Positions 22,727-33,385 of a stretch of DNA of 64,000 bases are shown one piece after another. The stretch covers positions 11,034,501 to 11,098,500 of the forward strand of contig NC_086185.1 in the NCBI RefSeq assembly GCF_023053635.1. The letters run 5' to 3'. The position numbers and the translations under genes were made by a program. Each line of letters starts with the position of its first letter. The stretch's first letter is position 1. Origin of the DNA: Elgaria multicarinata webbii (taxonomy: Eukaryota; Chordata; Lepidosauria; Squamata; Anguidae). Below the pieces are notes generated by a model. That model saw only the letters and a program-made list of their open reading frames with translations, was not told the origin of the DNA and did not search any database.

Positions 22727-22875
22727 CTTAGAATCATAGATCATAGAACAGTAGAGTTGGAAGGGGCCTATAAGGCCATGGAGTCCAACCCCCTGCTCAC
22801 TGCAAGAATCCACCTCAAAACATCCCTGACAGGTGGCTGTCCAGCGGCCTTTTGAAGGCCTCTAGGGTGGGGTGG
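22727..22875 (-). mobile_element. CR1 LINE extreme 3' end
   Basis: Begins with the inverse CR1 tail, then AGTTGGAAGGGGCCTATAAG and AGTCCAACCCCCTGCTCA, and extends only to TTTTGAAGGCCTCTAGGG. It is a very short truncated insertion. Confidence 0.85.
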
Positions 22876-23035
22876 CAAAGTCCTGATAACCGAGTGTTCA
22901 CAGACCTTCCTCTTCTTCGCCCACCTTGATTTACCCATTCCGGATTACATGGGTCACTTCTTAGTATACCTTTCTTTCACAGCTGAATAGCTCGTACGTT
23001 AGCTGTATAATTGCATCATTTGTGCTCTGATCTGA

Positions 23036-23047
23036 ATATATATATAT

Positions 23048-23090
<43 letters not shown>
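23036..23090. repeat. TA/CA microsatellite
   Basis: A pure TA run passing into CATA and then a CA run. Confidence 0.95.
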
Positions 23091-23093
<3 letters not shown>

Positions 23094-23954
23094 CTGGCAT
23101 TCAAATCCAAGTTGCTGTGTTGAATGAATCACTGACGTGCCAACCAGCCAATGATTAACTGTTTCCTCTCTTCCAAGTTAATCCCAAAATTCTTCTCATC
23201 TGAATTTCTTCCCTCGTATTTGAAGTTTACAAATTAGCCAGTCAGGAGTCTCAAGTAGAAGCAATGCATTAGGGTTCTCCATTGATCTACGTGTTGTTGT
23301 TCTTTGCTTTTTGTTTTTAATGTCCATGTTTTGTACAAAGTGCTATGCATGTTCAGCTTCCTGCAACTTTTTCCTCCTTTTAATGTGAATTAAAAGCAAA
23401 ATGTGAAGTTCACTCCTTTTAATGTGAATTAACAAAACAAAACAGAAAACAAATTGTGAAAATAAAAATAAAAGAGAACAGAAAATTACACGCATAGAAA
23501 TATCAATATTCCGTCAAGTACAACATCCATTCTTTTCTTTCTTTCTTTTTCTGAAAAAGAGGGGGGAGGAATTATGCATAAGTTTCATGAAAAGCAGACC
23601 AAGTTTCCATATATTTATCCACTTGCAATTGGCGTCTAAATACCACGCATTCAAATTTTGATAGCATCATCAGGTCCTCGGTCCATTGCATTAAGGGAGG
23701 TGAACGTTTATCCTGCAACTTTTGCTTCCTTCACATCTTCCCCACTCCCCAATACTACCAGTGTGTATGTGTGCATTGATACAACACAACAAAAAGCACA
23801 GTGACGTGAGCGAGTGCATTATTGCTGCCAGTCCACTCAGCTTTTGTGCGTGGAATGGGACAGGGGCAGCATCTTGTGCTTTGCCTCAGGCAGCAAAATG
23901 TCTTGGGCGGGCCCTGACTTGCAAATTCCCCCTGGAGCTGCTCTTTCTCTTTAT
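23091..23954. other. Intergenic, possible hAT end
   Basis: Near 23865-23925 the stretch TTGCCTCAGGCAGCAAAATG followed by TTGGGCGGGCCCTG looks like a hAT-type right end. A similar left end is at 55680. Nothing else is recognised. Confidence 0.4.
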
Positions 23955-24358
23955 CATAGAGTCATAGAATCATCGAATGGTAGAGTTGGAAGGGTCCTAT
24001 GAAGCCATCAAGTCCAACCCCCTACTCAGTGCCGGAATCCACCTCTCAGCATCCCTGACAGATGGTTGTCCAGCTGCCTTTTGAAGGCCTCTATTGTGAG
24101 AGAGCCCACAACCTCCCTAGGTAACTGGTTCCATTGTCGTACCGCTCTAACAGTCAGGAGGTTTTTCCTGATGTCCAGCCGGAATCTGGCTTCCTGTAAC
24201 TTGAGCCTGTTATTCCGTGCCCTACATCTGGAATGATCGAGAAGAGATCCTCACCCTCCTCTGTGTGACAACCTTTTAAGTATTTGAAGAGTGCTCTCAT
24301 GTCTCCCCTCTATCTTCACTTCTCCAGGCTAAACATGCCCGGTTCTTTCAGTCTCCAT
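23955..24358 (-). mobile_element. CR1 LINE 3' fragment
   Basis: Inverse CR1 tail followed by the same collinear C-terminal ORF2 text as 1-592, up to the CTTCTCCAGGCTAAACATG block. Several small gaps disrupt the frame. Confidence 0.9.
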
Positions 24359-24359
24359 T

Positions 24360-24520
24360 GTCCCCCTGCCTCTCACTCTGGCCCAGGCGATGGTGGTGGT
24401 GAATAGCAGGAGAGGCCACGGCCTACTGCCTCACTGGCTCTCTGCCTGTCAAGTAAGCCACTGGTAAGAATGATGAGAAAGAGGATGAAGAGCAAGAGCA
24501 GCTGGGAATGATGTTGATGA
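24360..24520. mobile_element. Possible CAGGGCTGGT-family fragment
   Basis: CTCTGGCCCAGGCGATGGTG and the GATGAGAAAGAGGATGAAGAG block resemble the middle of the hAT-like family at 5235 and 34550. The match is short and the ends are absent. Confidence 0.3.
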
Positions 24521-24732
24521 GACGGTAGACTCAGGGTGGGAGGGGAACATTGAGGGTACCTCGCCTACCAGCCCTGAGAAACCTGAAGCCAGCATGGCCC
24601 TCCAGGACTAAATTGAAGAAATGCCTCCCACAATCTCAGCCTGGTTTGACAGCTCCATAAAGGAAACTTTCTTTTCAATGAGTGGGAAGGTAGGGTAGGA
24701 ATCCATCATATTGGGTTTCATGGGCACATTTA

Positions 24733-25104
24733 GCCCGGAGAAGAGAAGATTGAGGGGAGACATGAGAGCACTCTTCAAATACTTAAAAGGTTGTCACACA
24801 GAGGAGGGCCAGGATCTCTACTCGATCATCCCAGAGTGCAGGACACGGAATAATGGGCTCAAGTAACAGGAAGCCAGATTCCGGCTGGACATCAGGAAAA
24901 ATGTCCTGACTGTTAGAGCAGTACGACAATTGAACCAATGACCTAGGGAGGTGGTAGGCTGTCCCACACTAGAGGCCTTCAAGAGGCAGCTGGACAACCA
25001 TCTGTCAGGGATGCTTTAGGGTGGATTCCTGCATTGAGCAGGGGGTTGGACTCGATGGCCTTGTAGGCCCCTTCCAACTCTACTATTCTATGATTCTATG
25101 AATA
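24733..25104 (+). mobile_element. CR1 LINE 3' fragment
   Basis: Plus-strand copy with [20 protein letters not shown]-like text, ending TACTATTCTATGATTCTATG. Together with 23955-24358 it makes an inverted CR1 pair separated by about 375 bases. Confidence 0.9.
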
Positions 25105-25320
25105 TTTGCAACTATCCTCCACCTGATTCATGAACAAGTTTCCCATGGCTTGAAAGCACTGAACAATGGTCTTTCTGCCTCGTCTGCAGTCTTTCCTGCT
25201 AGTAGCAGATTATAGGCAGAGGAGATAATAGCTTCTCCTGGGATAAGTTGGTTTCCAAGCTTTTCTTTTATGAATTCAAGGCAATTCCAAAGGACAGTTG
25301 GATATCATCCCCGTAATGAG

Positions 25321-25323
<3 letters not shown>

Positions 25324-25369
<46 letters not shown>
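25324..25369. repeat. TA microsatellite
   Basis: An uninterrupted alternating TA run of about 46 bases. Confidence 0.97.
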
Positions 25370-25371
<2 letters not shown>

Positions 25372-25912
25372 CTAGTCTATGTGGAATGAGTCACCAAGGC
25401 AGGCTGGACAGATGAGATAATGCCACAAAGGCTAATGACATCCAAGCGGTGCTTTGAAAGCCATTTTTTTAAAAAAATAAAATAAAACCACTGCTCCCAT
25501 GGACTTCAGAATGGAGCTATTAACCTGAGTCTTCTGATTCAGTTGGAGTTAAAATTCGTCCTTTGAACACATCGGTCGTCAACTAGTGAGGGCGAGACCC
25601 ACAGCTAAACGAAGAGGCGCATGTCATAGTCAAGGAGAAATCACTGTGCTCCACCGGTGAACCATGAATATGGACACTCCAGCAAATTGGACTGCTGTGA
25701 CATACTTGATAGAGGAATGCCTTTGAAAGCGGTTTAGAAGCTTCAACCAGTTCAGAATGCAATGACTCACCTGCTGACAGGTGTGATCCCCTTTTCTCTC
25801 TCTTCCCCCGCCCCACCCCTGAACTTGAAGAAGCTACTCCAGGCGTCAATTTGATCCTGGGCCCAATTCTAAATCCTTGTTTTGTTTTATTCTGTTTATG
25901 ACATTTTTAATA
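25370..25912. other. Intergenic, no gene seen
   Basis: No repeat or exon recognised. The 88-codon reverse frame at 25583-25849 has no domain. Confidence 0.45.
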
Positions 25913-25920
25913 TGCCCAAT

Positions 25921-26329
25921 CAGGGCTGGGCAGAAGGTGGGCAGTGGGGCCAGTTGGCATGGACCTACGATTTTGAGAAGGCCTACTCCAAGTCCCCCGG
26001 TAGAGGCAAAGGGGGACCCTTTGGTAAAGATTTCTTACAAAGTGGCTCTCCTGTGAGTGAGCAATCCTAACATTGACAAGGCAAAGTTGCTTGATTTTTC
26101 TGTTGTTGTTGATGAATTTGCCCAAAGAAAAGCACATAAAGCATTTCTGAATGTGAAGAAGTGATGTCTTCTATACATCTTGAATCAAAGCGCTTGCCAT
26201 TACCTTTTTTATAAATCGTTCTAGTTCATATGTAATTAGAACTGATTAAAAAATACTTAATGAGCAGTTTGAAATGGGGCCTACATTTCCCATCTGGCCC
26301 GGGCCTATTGCCAGCTTTGCCCGGCCCTG
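25921..26329. mobile_element. hAT-type non-autonomous element with perfect 8-bp duplication
   Basis: 409 bp starting CAGGGCTGGGCAGAAGG and ending GCCAGCTTTGCCCGGCCCTG. It is flanked on both sides by TGCCCAAT (25913-25920 and 26330-26337). The 8-bp duplication and CAGGG ends identify the hAT superfamily. The inside is non-coding. Confidence 0.9.
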
Positions 26330-26497
26330 TGCCCAATGACAAAACATTCTCTGAAAGGATAAAGCTAAAGCTAAAAGAATAAAGTACAATACCCTCAAAA
26401 AGCAGACAAAAAACACTGTAAAATACATAAAATCAGCCGTAACATCTAAAATGTCTGGGAGAAAATAAATAATGTAACAACTGACCTGGAAAAGATA

Positions 26498-26690
26498 ACG
26501 GCGTAGGTGCTATGTGAGCCTCCTAGCAGAGGGCATTCCATAAACGGGGTGCCACAACTGAGAAGGCCCTCTCTCTGGAAGCTACCAGCCTAATTTCCTC
26601 TGAAGATGGCCTAAGTGTCTGAACAGCTACATATGTGAGGAGACATTCTGGCCCACAGAGCTGGCTTGGCTTAGTCTCTATGTCACATTC
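26498..26690 (-). mobile_element. L2-clade LINE fragment
   Basis: The reverse strand encodes RLVASRERAFSVVAPRLWNA, the conserved L2 C-terminal motif, within the frame at 26523-26879. The remaining upstream residues of that frame are not LINE. Confidence 0.75.
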
Positions 26691-26699
26691 CCTGCTGTT

Positions 26700-27274
26700 A
26701 TCTCTGATATGTGATCTGAGATAATGGGAGGGATACCCCTGTGTGCCACTCCCATTCCCAATTGGGAGCATGAATGGTGTGCAGAGAGAGAAAAAACACC
26801 CCTCCTGGTTATTTCCAACCACAAATCGGAGATAACGGTGGGATATGGGCACACACAAATCCAGGGACTCAGCTGGCATTGGGATGAGCTACTCCTTCCA
26901 AGTTATTCTTTGCACACCTCTTGATGCCCCCAAGAGGGATGTTTAGAGACACAACTTGGGTGGTACCGGGAGGTACAGTTCCTCCCAGCTCTGGCTGACT
27001 CTTCCTTCGCACCCTTCACACCCTGTGCACCATCCCCAGGTCTGGCCAAGTCTGCCTTCATGCCTCTCTTCCCTTCCCCATCCAATGACCAGAGTGAGAG
27101 GCACACAACAGAGGAGCGGGCTCAGACAACACTGAGACGAGACACTCTTCCCAGCAGTGGGCAAACCCCTTTCTCTGCGTCGAGAGAAACAAAATGCCTG
27201 GTGTGAAGGTCACAACGTCCATGCGTGTGGGCCTGCCCACGGATGAACCAGCAGGGTGGCCACTTGTGAATCAC
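26700..27274. other. Intergenic, no gene seen
   Basis: Contains an imperfect inverted arrangement around ATCTGAGATAATGGGAGGGAT and GGAGATAACGGTGGGAT at 26720-26845, possibly a MITE. Overlapping short frames have no domain. Confidence 0.35.
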
Positions 27275-27580
27275 CAAGAAAAGAGGACACCCATTTTGCA
27301 TAACATTTGCACGTGCTGATTGATATGCATAGATGCAGATTTAGAAATACTTCTCATTTAAATAGAACGTCAGCATAAATAGTAGGCAAGACTGCTGTCC
27401 ATGTGCTGTTGATTGGCAAATTATGGCCCAACGCTTCCTTCTGACGTTTCTTGATCTTTACCCCAGATTTGGACCTGACAGCCCTTCAATTAGAAGACAC
27501 CTTCGAATACAGGAGGTGTCTTCTGGCAGCCCTTCAAATAGAGGACTGTCCTTGACAAAAGAGGACATGTGGTAACCTGG
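27275..27580. mobile_element. GAGGACA-family DNA element, decayed
   Basis: AAGAGGACACCC at the left and TTGACAAAAGAGGACATGTG at the right, with GACAGCCCTTCAATTAGAAG and its inverse GTCTTCTGGCAGCCCTTC between. Similar text occurs at 46490-46600 and 51165-51235. Probably a hairpin-type non-autonomous element. Confidence 0.4.
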
Positions 27581-28125
27581 ATGGGGGGGATTCATCTCCC
27601 CCACATTAAAGAAATTCCACACCCCTCCTTTAGACACTCTATTTAGGATTTAAAAGCCAACCCCAACACTTTGGCTTGGGCCTGGAATAAGCTGACTGTT
27701 GTTATCCTCAACTTGGGGTAAAGCTATTGCCTGAAATTGTCTGAATACAGTCCCCACCCGCCCACCCCGATACGCTCATCCATTTCCTATAGCATCCTGG
27801 TTCTGATGTGGCTGCAGTTCGAACAACGTCAACTCTGGCAAACGGAAGACAAAAGGACGCGATAACTGCTCTCCAGGAAATGAATCACTGAAAAATACAG
27901 CCTAATGATTAGGTTATCCTAGTTTTGCTTTGCCAAAGGGCATTCGTGGTGCCAGCCAAGATTAGTGGCGTCACCAAACGTAGACACAAGGATGTTTTAG
28001 TTTCATTAGATCAGCCATCACTTATGAAAGATCTTTAAATATTGCTTCGTCTTCCTTTTTGCACCAGATGTATTCAGGAATCAGCAGTGGCTTGCACACA
28101 CAAATGTACATGTGTTCTAGGTTAT
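27581..28125. other. Intergenic with a short L2 relic
   Basis: TTTAGGATTTAAAAGCCAAC at 27645-27675 resembles the inverse of the L2 ORF2 segment seen at 11950. No exon is supported. Confidence 0.4.
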
Positions 28126-28129
28126 GCAA

Positions 28130-28345
28130 TCACTGAAGGACACTCGGAATACGGTGTACTGCGTGCAGTTCTCGTCACCGCACATCAAAAAGGATATTGC
28201 ATGGTGATGTGCAGAGAATGTGTCCTGCATTTCCCCCCTGATGGTTCTCATTCAATTACATAGAAAAGAAATCGCTTTCAAAAAGAAATTCAAAGGAGAA
28301 GAAAATTTTGGAGAAATTCTCATGGGTTGGACTTGAGGTCCTTGT
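28130..28345 (+). mobile_element. CR1/L2-like LINE fragment
   Basis: Encodes EYGVLRAVLVTAHQKGY, the counterpart of the [14 protein letters not shown] block in CR1-like ORF2. It is followed by an AAAGGAGAAGAAAATTTTGG stretch that recurs inverted near 33040. A diverged LINE relic. Confidence 0.6.
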
Positions 28346-28359
28346 TCTTTTACCTTACT

Positions 28360-28690
28360 TATGAGGTGTCTTGTCTTTCATCATACAATCCTCTGGCAGC
28401 CTGTAGCCTCCTTGGCTTCCCACACTTTAAAGCCTAGGGAAAGAGGTCATCAGGTAACTCCTCCCATAGGGCGTTTTCAAACCAGGAAGCGCAGGCAGCC
28501 TGGGAGGCAGCAGAGCAATGGAGAGAGAAAACACAGGCAGCCTTAGCTTCCTACACTTCAATTAAAACCCAGGAAAACCCAGGGGAAGACAGCATCAGGT
28601 AATTCCTCCCATAGGGCTTTTTTCAGATCAGGAAGCACAGGCAGCCTGGGAGGCAGCAGAGCAATGGAGAGAGAAAACACACAGCACCCT
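28360..28690 (+). repeat. Two-unit tandem duplication in a dispersed repeat
   Basis: The block GGCAGCCTGGGAGGCAGCAG plus AGCAATGGAGAGAGAAAACA occurs twice, about 146 bases apart (28490 and 28636), and each is preceded by CTCCCATAGGGC. A single inverted relative lies at 32755-32900. Confidence 0.6.
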
Positions 28691-28716
28691 TGGCATCTTG
28701 CAGTGATTGAACTCTC

Positions 28717-28882
28717 GACCAGATACAAAAGAGGGCAGGGCTCCTGCAGCTTTGACTGTTGTGATGAAGAGGGAATTTCACCAGGTGCTGCAAGCATACA
28801 AACGACACCTGCTGAAATTCCCTTTTCTATGCAACTGTTAAAGATACAGGAGCCCAGTCCTCCTTTCCATAGGGTCACCCTA
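28717..28882. mobile_element. Nested-palindrome DNA element, half copy
   Basis: Starts at the central ACCAGATACAAAAGAGG block and runs to CCATAGGGTCACCCTA. It is therefore exactly the right-hand half (two of the four units) of the element at 10124. The half itself folds as a hairpin. Confidence 0.75.
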
Positions 28883-28889
28883 TTCCAAC

Positions 28890-29985
28890 CAGCCAGGTAT
28901 GCCCCTTCTACAGCATACTTTTCCATTCCTCACTTCACATTCTTCTCTTGGTGTTTCTCCGCCCCACCGAAACAAATTCAGTTCAATATTCTGTAGTTCT
29001 AAGCATGCACACAGACCACATTAACTTGTTTATTGGGTGATGCCCCCTTACTGTTTTTAAGGGAGGAAAATATTCTGCTGCAAGCCATAGGGTTTCCTGA
29101 GCATGCTGATTATACGTCCCTCTTGTTTCGACACTCACCACCTGAGTTTGCTATTAGAGGGAGTGATAAACCCTATGCCTCTCATTTTACAAATCATTTT
29201 ACTCATGAATTGCACCAAAGAGTGTCATAGGAGAGGAGCCATGCTCCCTGTTCCACAAGATTTAAGTGGGTTAGGCAAATTTATTCCCCTCAGAGGCGGC
29301 TCTGTTGGTTGATTACATTACCGAGGCACAATTTTCTCCTCTAAATGTCAAGAAAGGATTTGAGAACCTCTCTCTTTCTCTCCCCCCCCCCCCCCCACAA
29401 CCAAATTTTTTTTTAAAAAAAAAAATCCTTTCCCGCGGCGTTTCTTTGGCTCAGAAAGCTGTCTCAGTGAAATATACTCTGGGCTGCCAAGCCGGTTATA
29501 AATGCCCTGGACTGTAGAGTTTAATCCTTTTTAATACGGTTCCCTCCCGTGTGCTGAATTGTGTGTGTCCAATTTGTAAACAAGTTAATTTATATAGAAA
29601 AGGGTTTTCACAGCAGTGAGCTGCCTTTAAAACGTATGAAGCGTTCCCAGCTCCATGGCCACCGGTCTCCTTCTGAGAATGAGCCATCGAAAGCCTTGTG
29701 GGCTACATTTATTACAATGAATAGTTCCTAGTTTGGGCGGAGGGGAAGAGCACAGAATCAGACGATGTACATTCAACTCTGGCATTTTTCTTCCTCTTCA
29801 TATAAAAGGCAAACAGCCTGATATTGCAGGAACCGTTGTGTTGACGCTAGCGCTGCTGTGTGCGGATACGTTGAATGTACAGTCAGAGGATACACCAATG
29901 TGGCAATGAGGGTGCTGGCCAAGTCTGGGCAGGTGTTATCCTGCAACACGCATACAGTTCAGGATGTGTCCGGGGCATTTGCAGA
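28890..29985. other. Intergenic, possible conserved non-coding block
   Basis: Has a C-run and A-run at 29380-29426 but no recognised mobile element. The part at 29500-29650 is AT-rich with TAAT and GTAAACA words of the kind bound by homeodomain and forkhead factors. That reading is speculative without cross-species alignment. Confidence 0.35.
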
Positions 29986-29989
29986 TCGT

Positions 29990-30180
29990 GGGTCTGTTCA
30001 AACAACATGCTAAGCTATGGTTAGGCCACTAACCCTTTTGCAGGAAATAGTTAGTGAGCATGTTTAAACCATGGTTATGTAGTCAACATGTTTAGGAATG
30101 GTTCCCATGACACACTAAGCCATAATGTTTAGCTCAAAATTCTTAACCACCGTGGCTAAGTGTGTCATCTGGACAGGGTC
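29990..30180. mobile_element. Palindromic MITE, GTTCAAACAACATGCTAAG family
   Basis: GGTCTGTTCAAACAACATGC at the left and AGTGTGTCATCTGGACAGGG at the right, with ACCATGGTTATG and AGGAATGGTTCCCATGACAC inside. It is collinear with 14423-14573. Confidence 0.6.
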
Positions 30181-30201
30181 AGTGGGTACCTGCCGAGGGC
30201 A

Positions 30202-31020
30202 TAGGCATGCACAAGGGGTGTGCCGGTTGTGCCCAGGCACACCCTAATGTCTCAAGCAATAATGTCTCTTTGCCAGAAGCCATGTTTCAAAGAGGAAGAG
30301 AACGCCCAATGGCTAATATTGCTTCGTAAGACCCTCCTCCAGCAAGTGTCACCACAAAGCCCCACCAATGCTCATGCCAACTCATTCCACCTCATTCCAA
30401 CCCCAACCCCTCACCGGAAATGGCCCTTCCTTGGCCAGGCAAGCTGAACGCGGAGTAAGGCGTCAGTGCGTGCAGTGTTTAATAAATAAATAAATAATAA
30501 TAATGTCCGGTGTCATGTCTAACTCTCCTGCCCCTGTTTTGGGAGAAGATGTTTCAGGTAATCAGTCAGAATCAGATCCGAAACTAGAAGACGCAGTGCC
30601 AGACACCAGCCAGCCTGGACCAGTGGGGGAGGAAGCTCTCACGGGCGATTCCCCAGCTGGGAGTCAGCCCTCTCCAGAGCTTATCTCCTCAAGGCCAAAT
30701 CCTACACACTCACTGGGAAGAGAGCTTTCTGAAGTTACGGGCGTTTGGGAAGTGGCTTCCTATTCTTCTTGAGCGGACAATTGTCTTGCTTTGTTTGCAT
30801 AGTTTTGCCAAGGGTGATGTTTCCAAGACATTAGAGTCTCTTCAGGTAGAAGAGACGTTTGTTGCTTAATAAAAGCTCGTCATTTGCCTCCCATCGAAAG
30901 CAGGAATGTTCTGAGAAACACAACATCCTTATTGATTGAGTATTCAATAAATGTTCGCCTTAAAAAAAAAAAAAAATCCCTGGATGCACATCCTAATGAA
31001 ATGTGTTGTGCACGCCTCTA
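30202..31020. mobile_element. hAT-like element carrying a nested solo LTR
   Basis: Begins TAGGCATGCACAAGG and ends TGTGCACGCCTCTA; the ends are imperfect inverses. Both flanks carry the 10-base word GCCGAGGGCA (30192-30201 and 31021-31030). The LTR at 30511-30925 sits inside it next to an AATA repeat, which leaves about 404 bases of the host element. No transposase is visible. Confidence 0.65.
30511..30925 (+). mobile_element. Solo LTR, same family (copy 2, shortened)
   Basis: Starts TGTCATGTCTAAC and ends GAGAAACACAACA. It matches the 40823 copy closely but lacks a central section. AATAAA precedes the 3' end. It inserted into the hAT-like element around it, so it is younger than that element. 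Confidence 0.75.
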
Positions 31021-31240
31021 GCCGAGGGCACAGCAGGGTCCCGCTGAAGTAGCCCCCTGAAGTGGCCCTCCTCTTTTCCACGCCAACCTTCTTCTTCACC
31101 AGACTCACTTTGACCCAGACAACAGTGGTCGTGAGGAGGAGGAGGAGCAGATGCTGCTACCTTTCAATTTTTATTACTTTTTCCCCCTCAAAAAAATGGT
31201 AAAATAACTTTTCCCCCAAAAAAACATTTTTTCCCATTTT

Positions 31241-31364
31241 GGCCCCATTCAGACAAAACACTAAACCATGCTGCATAACCACAAAATGGTTAACGGAATG
31301 CATGCATTCCATTAACCATTTTGAGGTTAAGCAGCATGGTTTAGCGTGTTGTCTGAATGGGGCC
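31241..31364. mobile_element. Near-perfect palindromic MITE
   Basis: 124 bp that fold back almost completely: GGCCCCATTCAGACAAAACA pairs with the inverse of GTGTTGTCTGAATGGGGCC, and the centre is GGAATGCATGCATTCC. No coding capacity. A very clean hairpin, suggesting a fairly young copy. Confidence 0.85.
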
Positions 31365-31469
31365 ATTAACATTTAAAATAATTAAATGGGATGAGTCATA
31401 TCAGCTATTTTGAGCTGGTCATCCCATAGGTAATCCAATCATAGATTCTGAAACCCTTATTATTATTAT

Positions 31470-31640
31470 TATTCCAGCAGGCCTACCCAGTTGAATTTTA
31501 AGATGCCTTATAATAATGTGCTGCTTTTTAATAATGTATTAGTTTTATATGTTTAAATTAATTATATGTACTTATTATGTTTTGCATTTGTGTTGTACCG
31601 TGCCTTGATCCAGAGGGAGAGGTTGGTAATAAATAGATGA

Positions 31641-31687
<47 letters not shown>

Positions 31688-31690
31688 CAT
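31470..31690 (+). mobile_element. L2-type LINE tail with ATT microsatellite
   Basis: AT-rich 3' UTR, then GTTGTACCGTGCCTTGATCC and AGAGGGAGAGGTTGGTAATA, then a pure ATT run at 31641-31686. Same terminal organisation as 10640-10753. Confidence 0.65.
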
Positions 31691-32167
31691 GCAGCCATTC
31701 AAACCCAGAGATGCCACAACAGATAGACAAGCGTACCCTAGTTTAAAAGCGGCCCCCCCACCACACGCACTTTAGTTCAAATCTGACTGTAATAATAAAA
31801 AAATACTTTAGGGCCTGCCTGAAAATTAAAAAATTTATACATATTTATATATATGTATTATAAATAATACATAAGAGGAATGGAGTTAATTGTACCTCTC
31901 AGGGGAGGGAGTTGCGTGAATCGTATAGCCATGTGCAAATGGCCTCTCAAAATTCCCCAGCCTATTTGCGCACTGAAAAATAGGGGGACCATTTCACAGC
32001 CTTTCTCTAGGGGAAGGAGAAATTAACCAAACGTTTTTCAGAGTGGGGCTCATCGTTAGCAGTGGTTGTAGCACAGCTTGTTTCTTTCCTCCCAAAAAGC
32101 TTTTATTTGTTTTTTTGTGGTGCCACCATTTGGTGGGACAGGGATGTTATTGAGCTTACCTTATCAC
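31691..32167. other. Intergenic, no gene seen
   Basis: AT-rich with no identified repeat or exon. Confidence 0.45.
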
Positions 32168-32734
32168 TGTCATGTTTCTCAGAACACTCCTGCTTTCGAT
32201 GGGAGGCAAATGATGAGGCTTGCTAAGTCATACCCAAAGCTTTTATTAACCAACAAACGTCTCTTCTACCCAAAGAGAGTCTAACCTCTTGGAAACGACC
32301 CCCTAGGCAAAATTATGCAAACTAAGCAAGACAATTGTCCACTCAAGAAGAATAGGAAACCACTTCCCAAACACCCGTAACTTCAGACAGCCTGGTGCAG
32401 AGGCAGGTTCTGGCATAATTGAACCAACTTCCTCACACCTTCCATCCACGCCATGCGTTTGAGCTTCCGGCAGACCCTAGCATCAGCTAGCTTATCAGGA
32501 CGCTCACCTCCAGAAGAAACCTCACTTCCCACTGAGTGTGTAGGATTTGGCCTTGAGGAGATAAGCTCTGGAAACGGCTGACTCCCAGCTGGGGAATCGC
32601 CTATGAGAGCTTCCTCCCCCACTGGTCCAGGCTGGCTGGTGTCTGGCGCTGCGTCTTCTAGTTTTGAATCTGATTCTGACTGATTACCTGAAACATCTTC
32701 TCCCAAAACAGGGGGAGTAGAGTTAGACATGACA
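32168..32734 (-). mobile_element. Solo LTR, same family (copy 3)
   Basis: On the reverse strand it begins TGTCATGTCTAAC and ends GAGAAACATGACA, so it keeps an 8-base inverted terminal repeat (TGTCATGT/ACATGACA). It carries the acidic open frame from its fifth base and an AATAAA before the end. It is inserted beside, and probably within, the repeat that continues at 32740-33110. No clear target duplication. Confidence 0.8.
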
Positions 32735-32739
32735 ACCAT

Positions 32740-33110
32740 TGTGAAGTGACAGAGGGTGCTGTGTGTGTCCTTTCTTTCTATTCCACATCTCCCCATTACT
32801 CAGCAGCCTCCCTGGCTGCCCACACTTCCTGATCTGAAAAAAGACCAGTGGGGGAGGAGTTATTTCATGATGTCCATCCCTGGGCTTTAATTGAAATGCA
32901 GGAAGCTGAGAAGGCTCCCAGCTCCCGGAGAGATCATCGTACAATGAAAGACAGGGCACTCCTTGGCCACCACCTAAGTCAGAAAAGCACAAGAACCCCA
33001 TACCTCACCTACGAGAATTTCTCCACGTTTTCTTCTCCTTTGAACACCTTTTCAAAAGCAATTTCTGTTCTATCAGATTGAACAGGATTGTGGAGTACAT
33101 TTTTGGCATA
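32740..33110 (-). repeat. Dispersed repeat, inverse of 28255-28690
   Basis: CCCACACTTCCTGATCTGAA, GGGGAGGAGTTATTTCATGA and GAGAATTTCTCCACGTTTTC match the inverse of the block at 28255-28690. The LINE-like end therefore travels with this repeat in both places. Confidence 0.5.
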
Positions 33111-33179
33111 GCGCTCACAAATATGGAGCCACCACTGAAAAGGCCTGTCACGCCCACTAACCAAACTACTGCCACTGGT

Positions 33180-33325
33180 GGGCATATGAATAAAGGCCTC
33201 TACAGCTGAACTTATTGCTCAGGCAGGTTCATATGTGGCCTGGCTATCCTTCAGGTAACTTGATCCCAAACCATTTAGAACTTTACGGTCAATAACTCAG
33301 GTCTTAGATTCTTTCATTTTGGAAT
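33180..33325 (-). mobile_element. L2-clade LINE relic
   Basis: GGTAACTTGATCCCAAACCA and TTTAGAACTTTACGGTCAAT are the inverse of the L2 ORF2 segment seen clearly at 11925-11960. Short and diverged. Confidence 0.5.
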
Positions 33326-33332
33326 AGATGCA

Positions 33333-33335
<3 letters not shown>

Positions 33336-33383
<48 letters not shown>
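33336..33383. repeat. TA microsatellite
   Basis: Pure TA run of about 48 bases. Confidence 0.97.
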
Positions 33384-33385
<2 letters not shown>

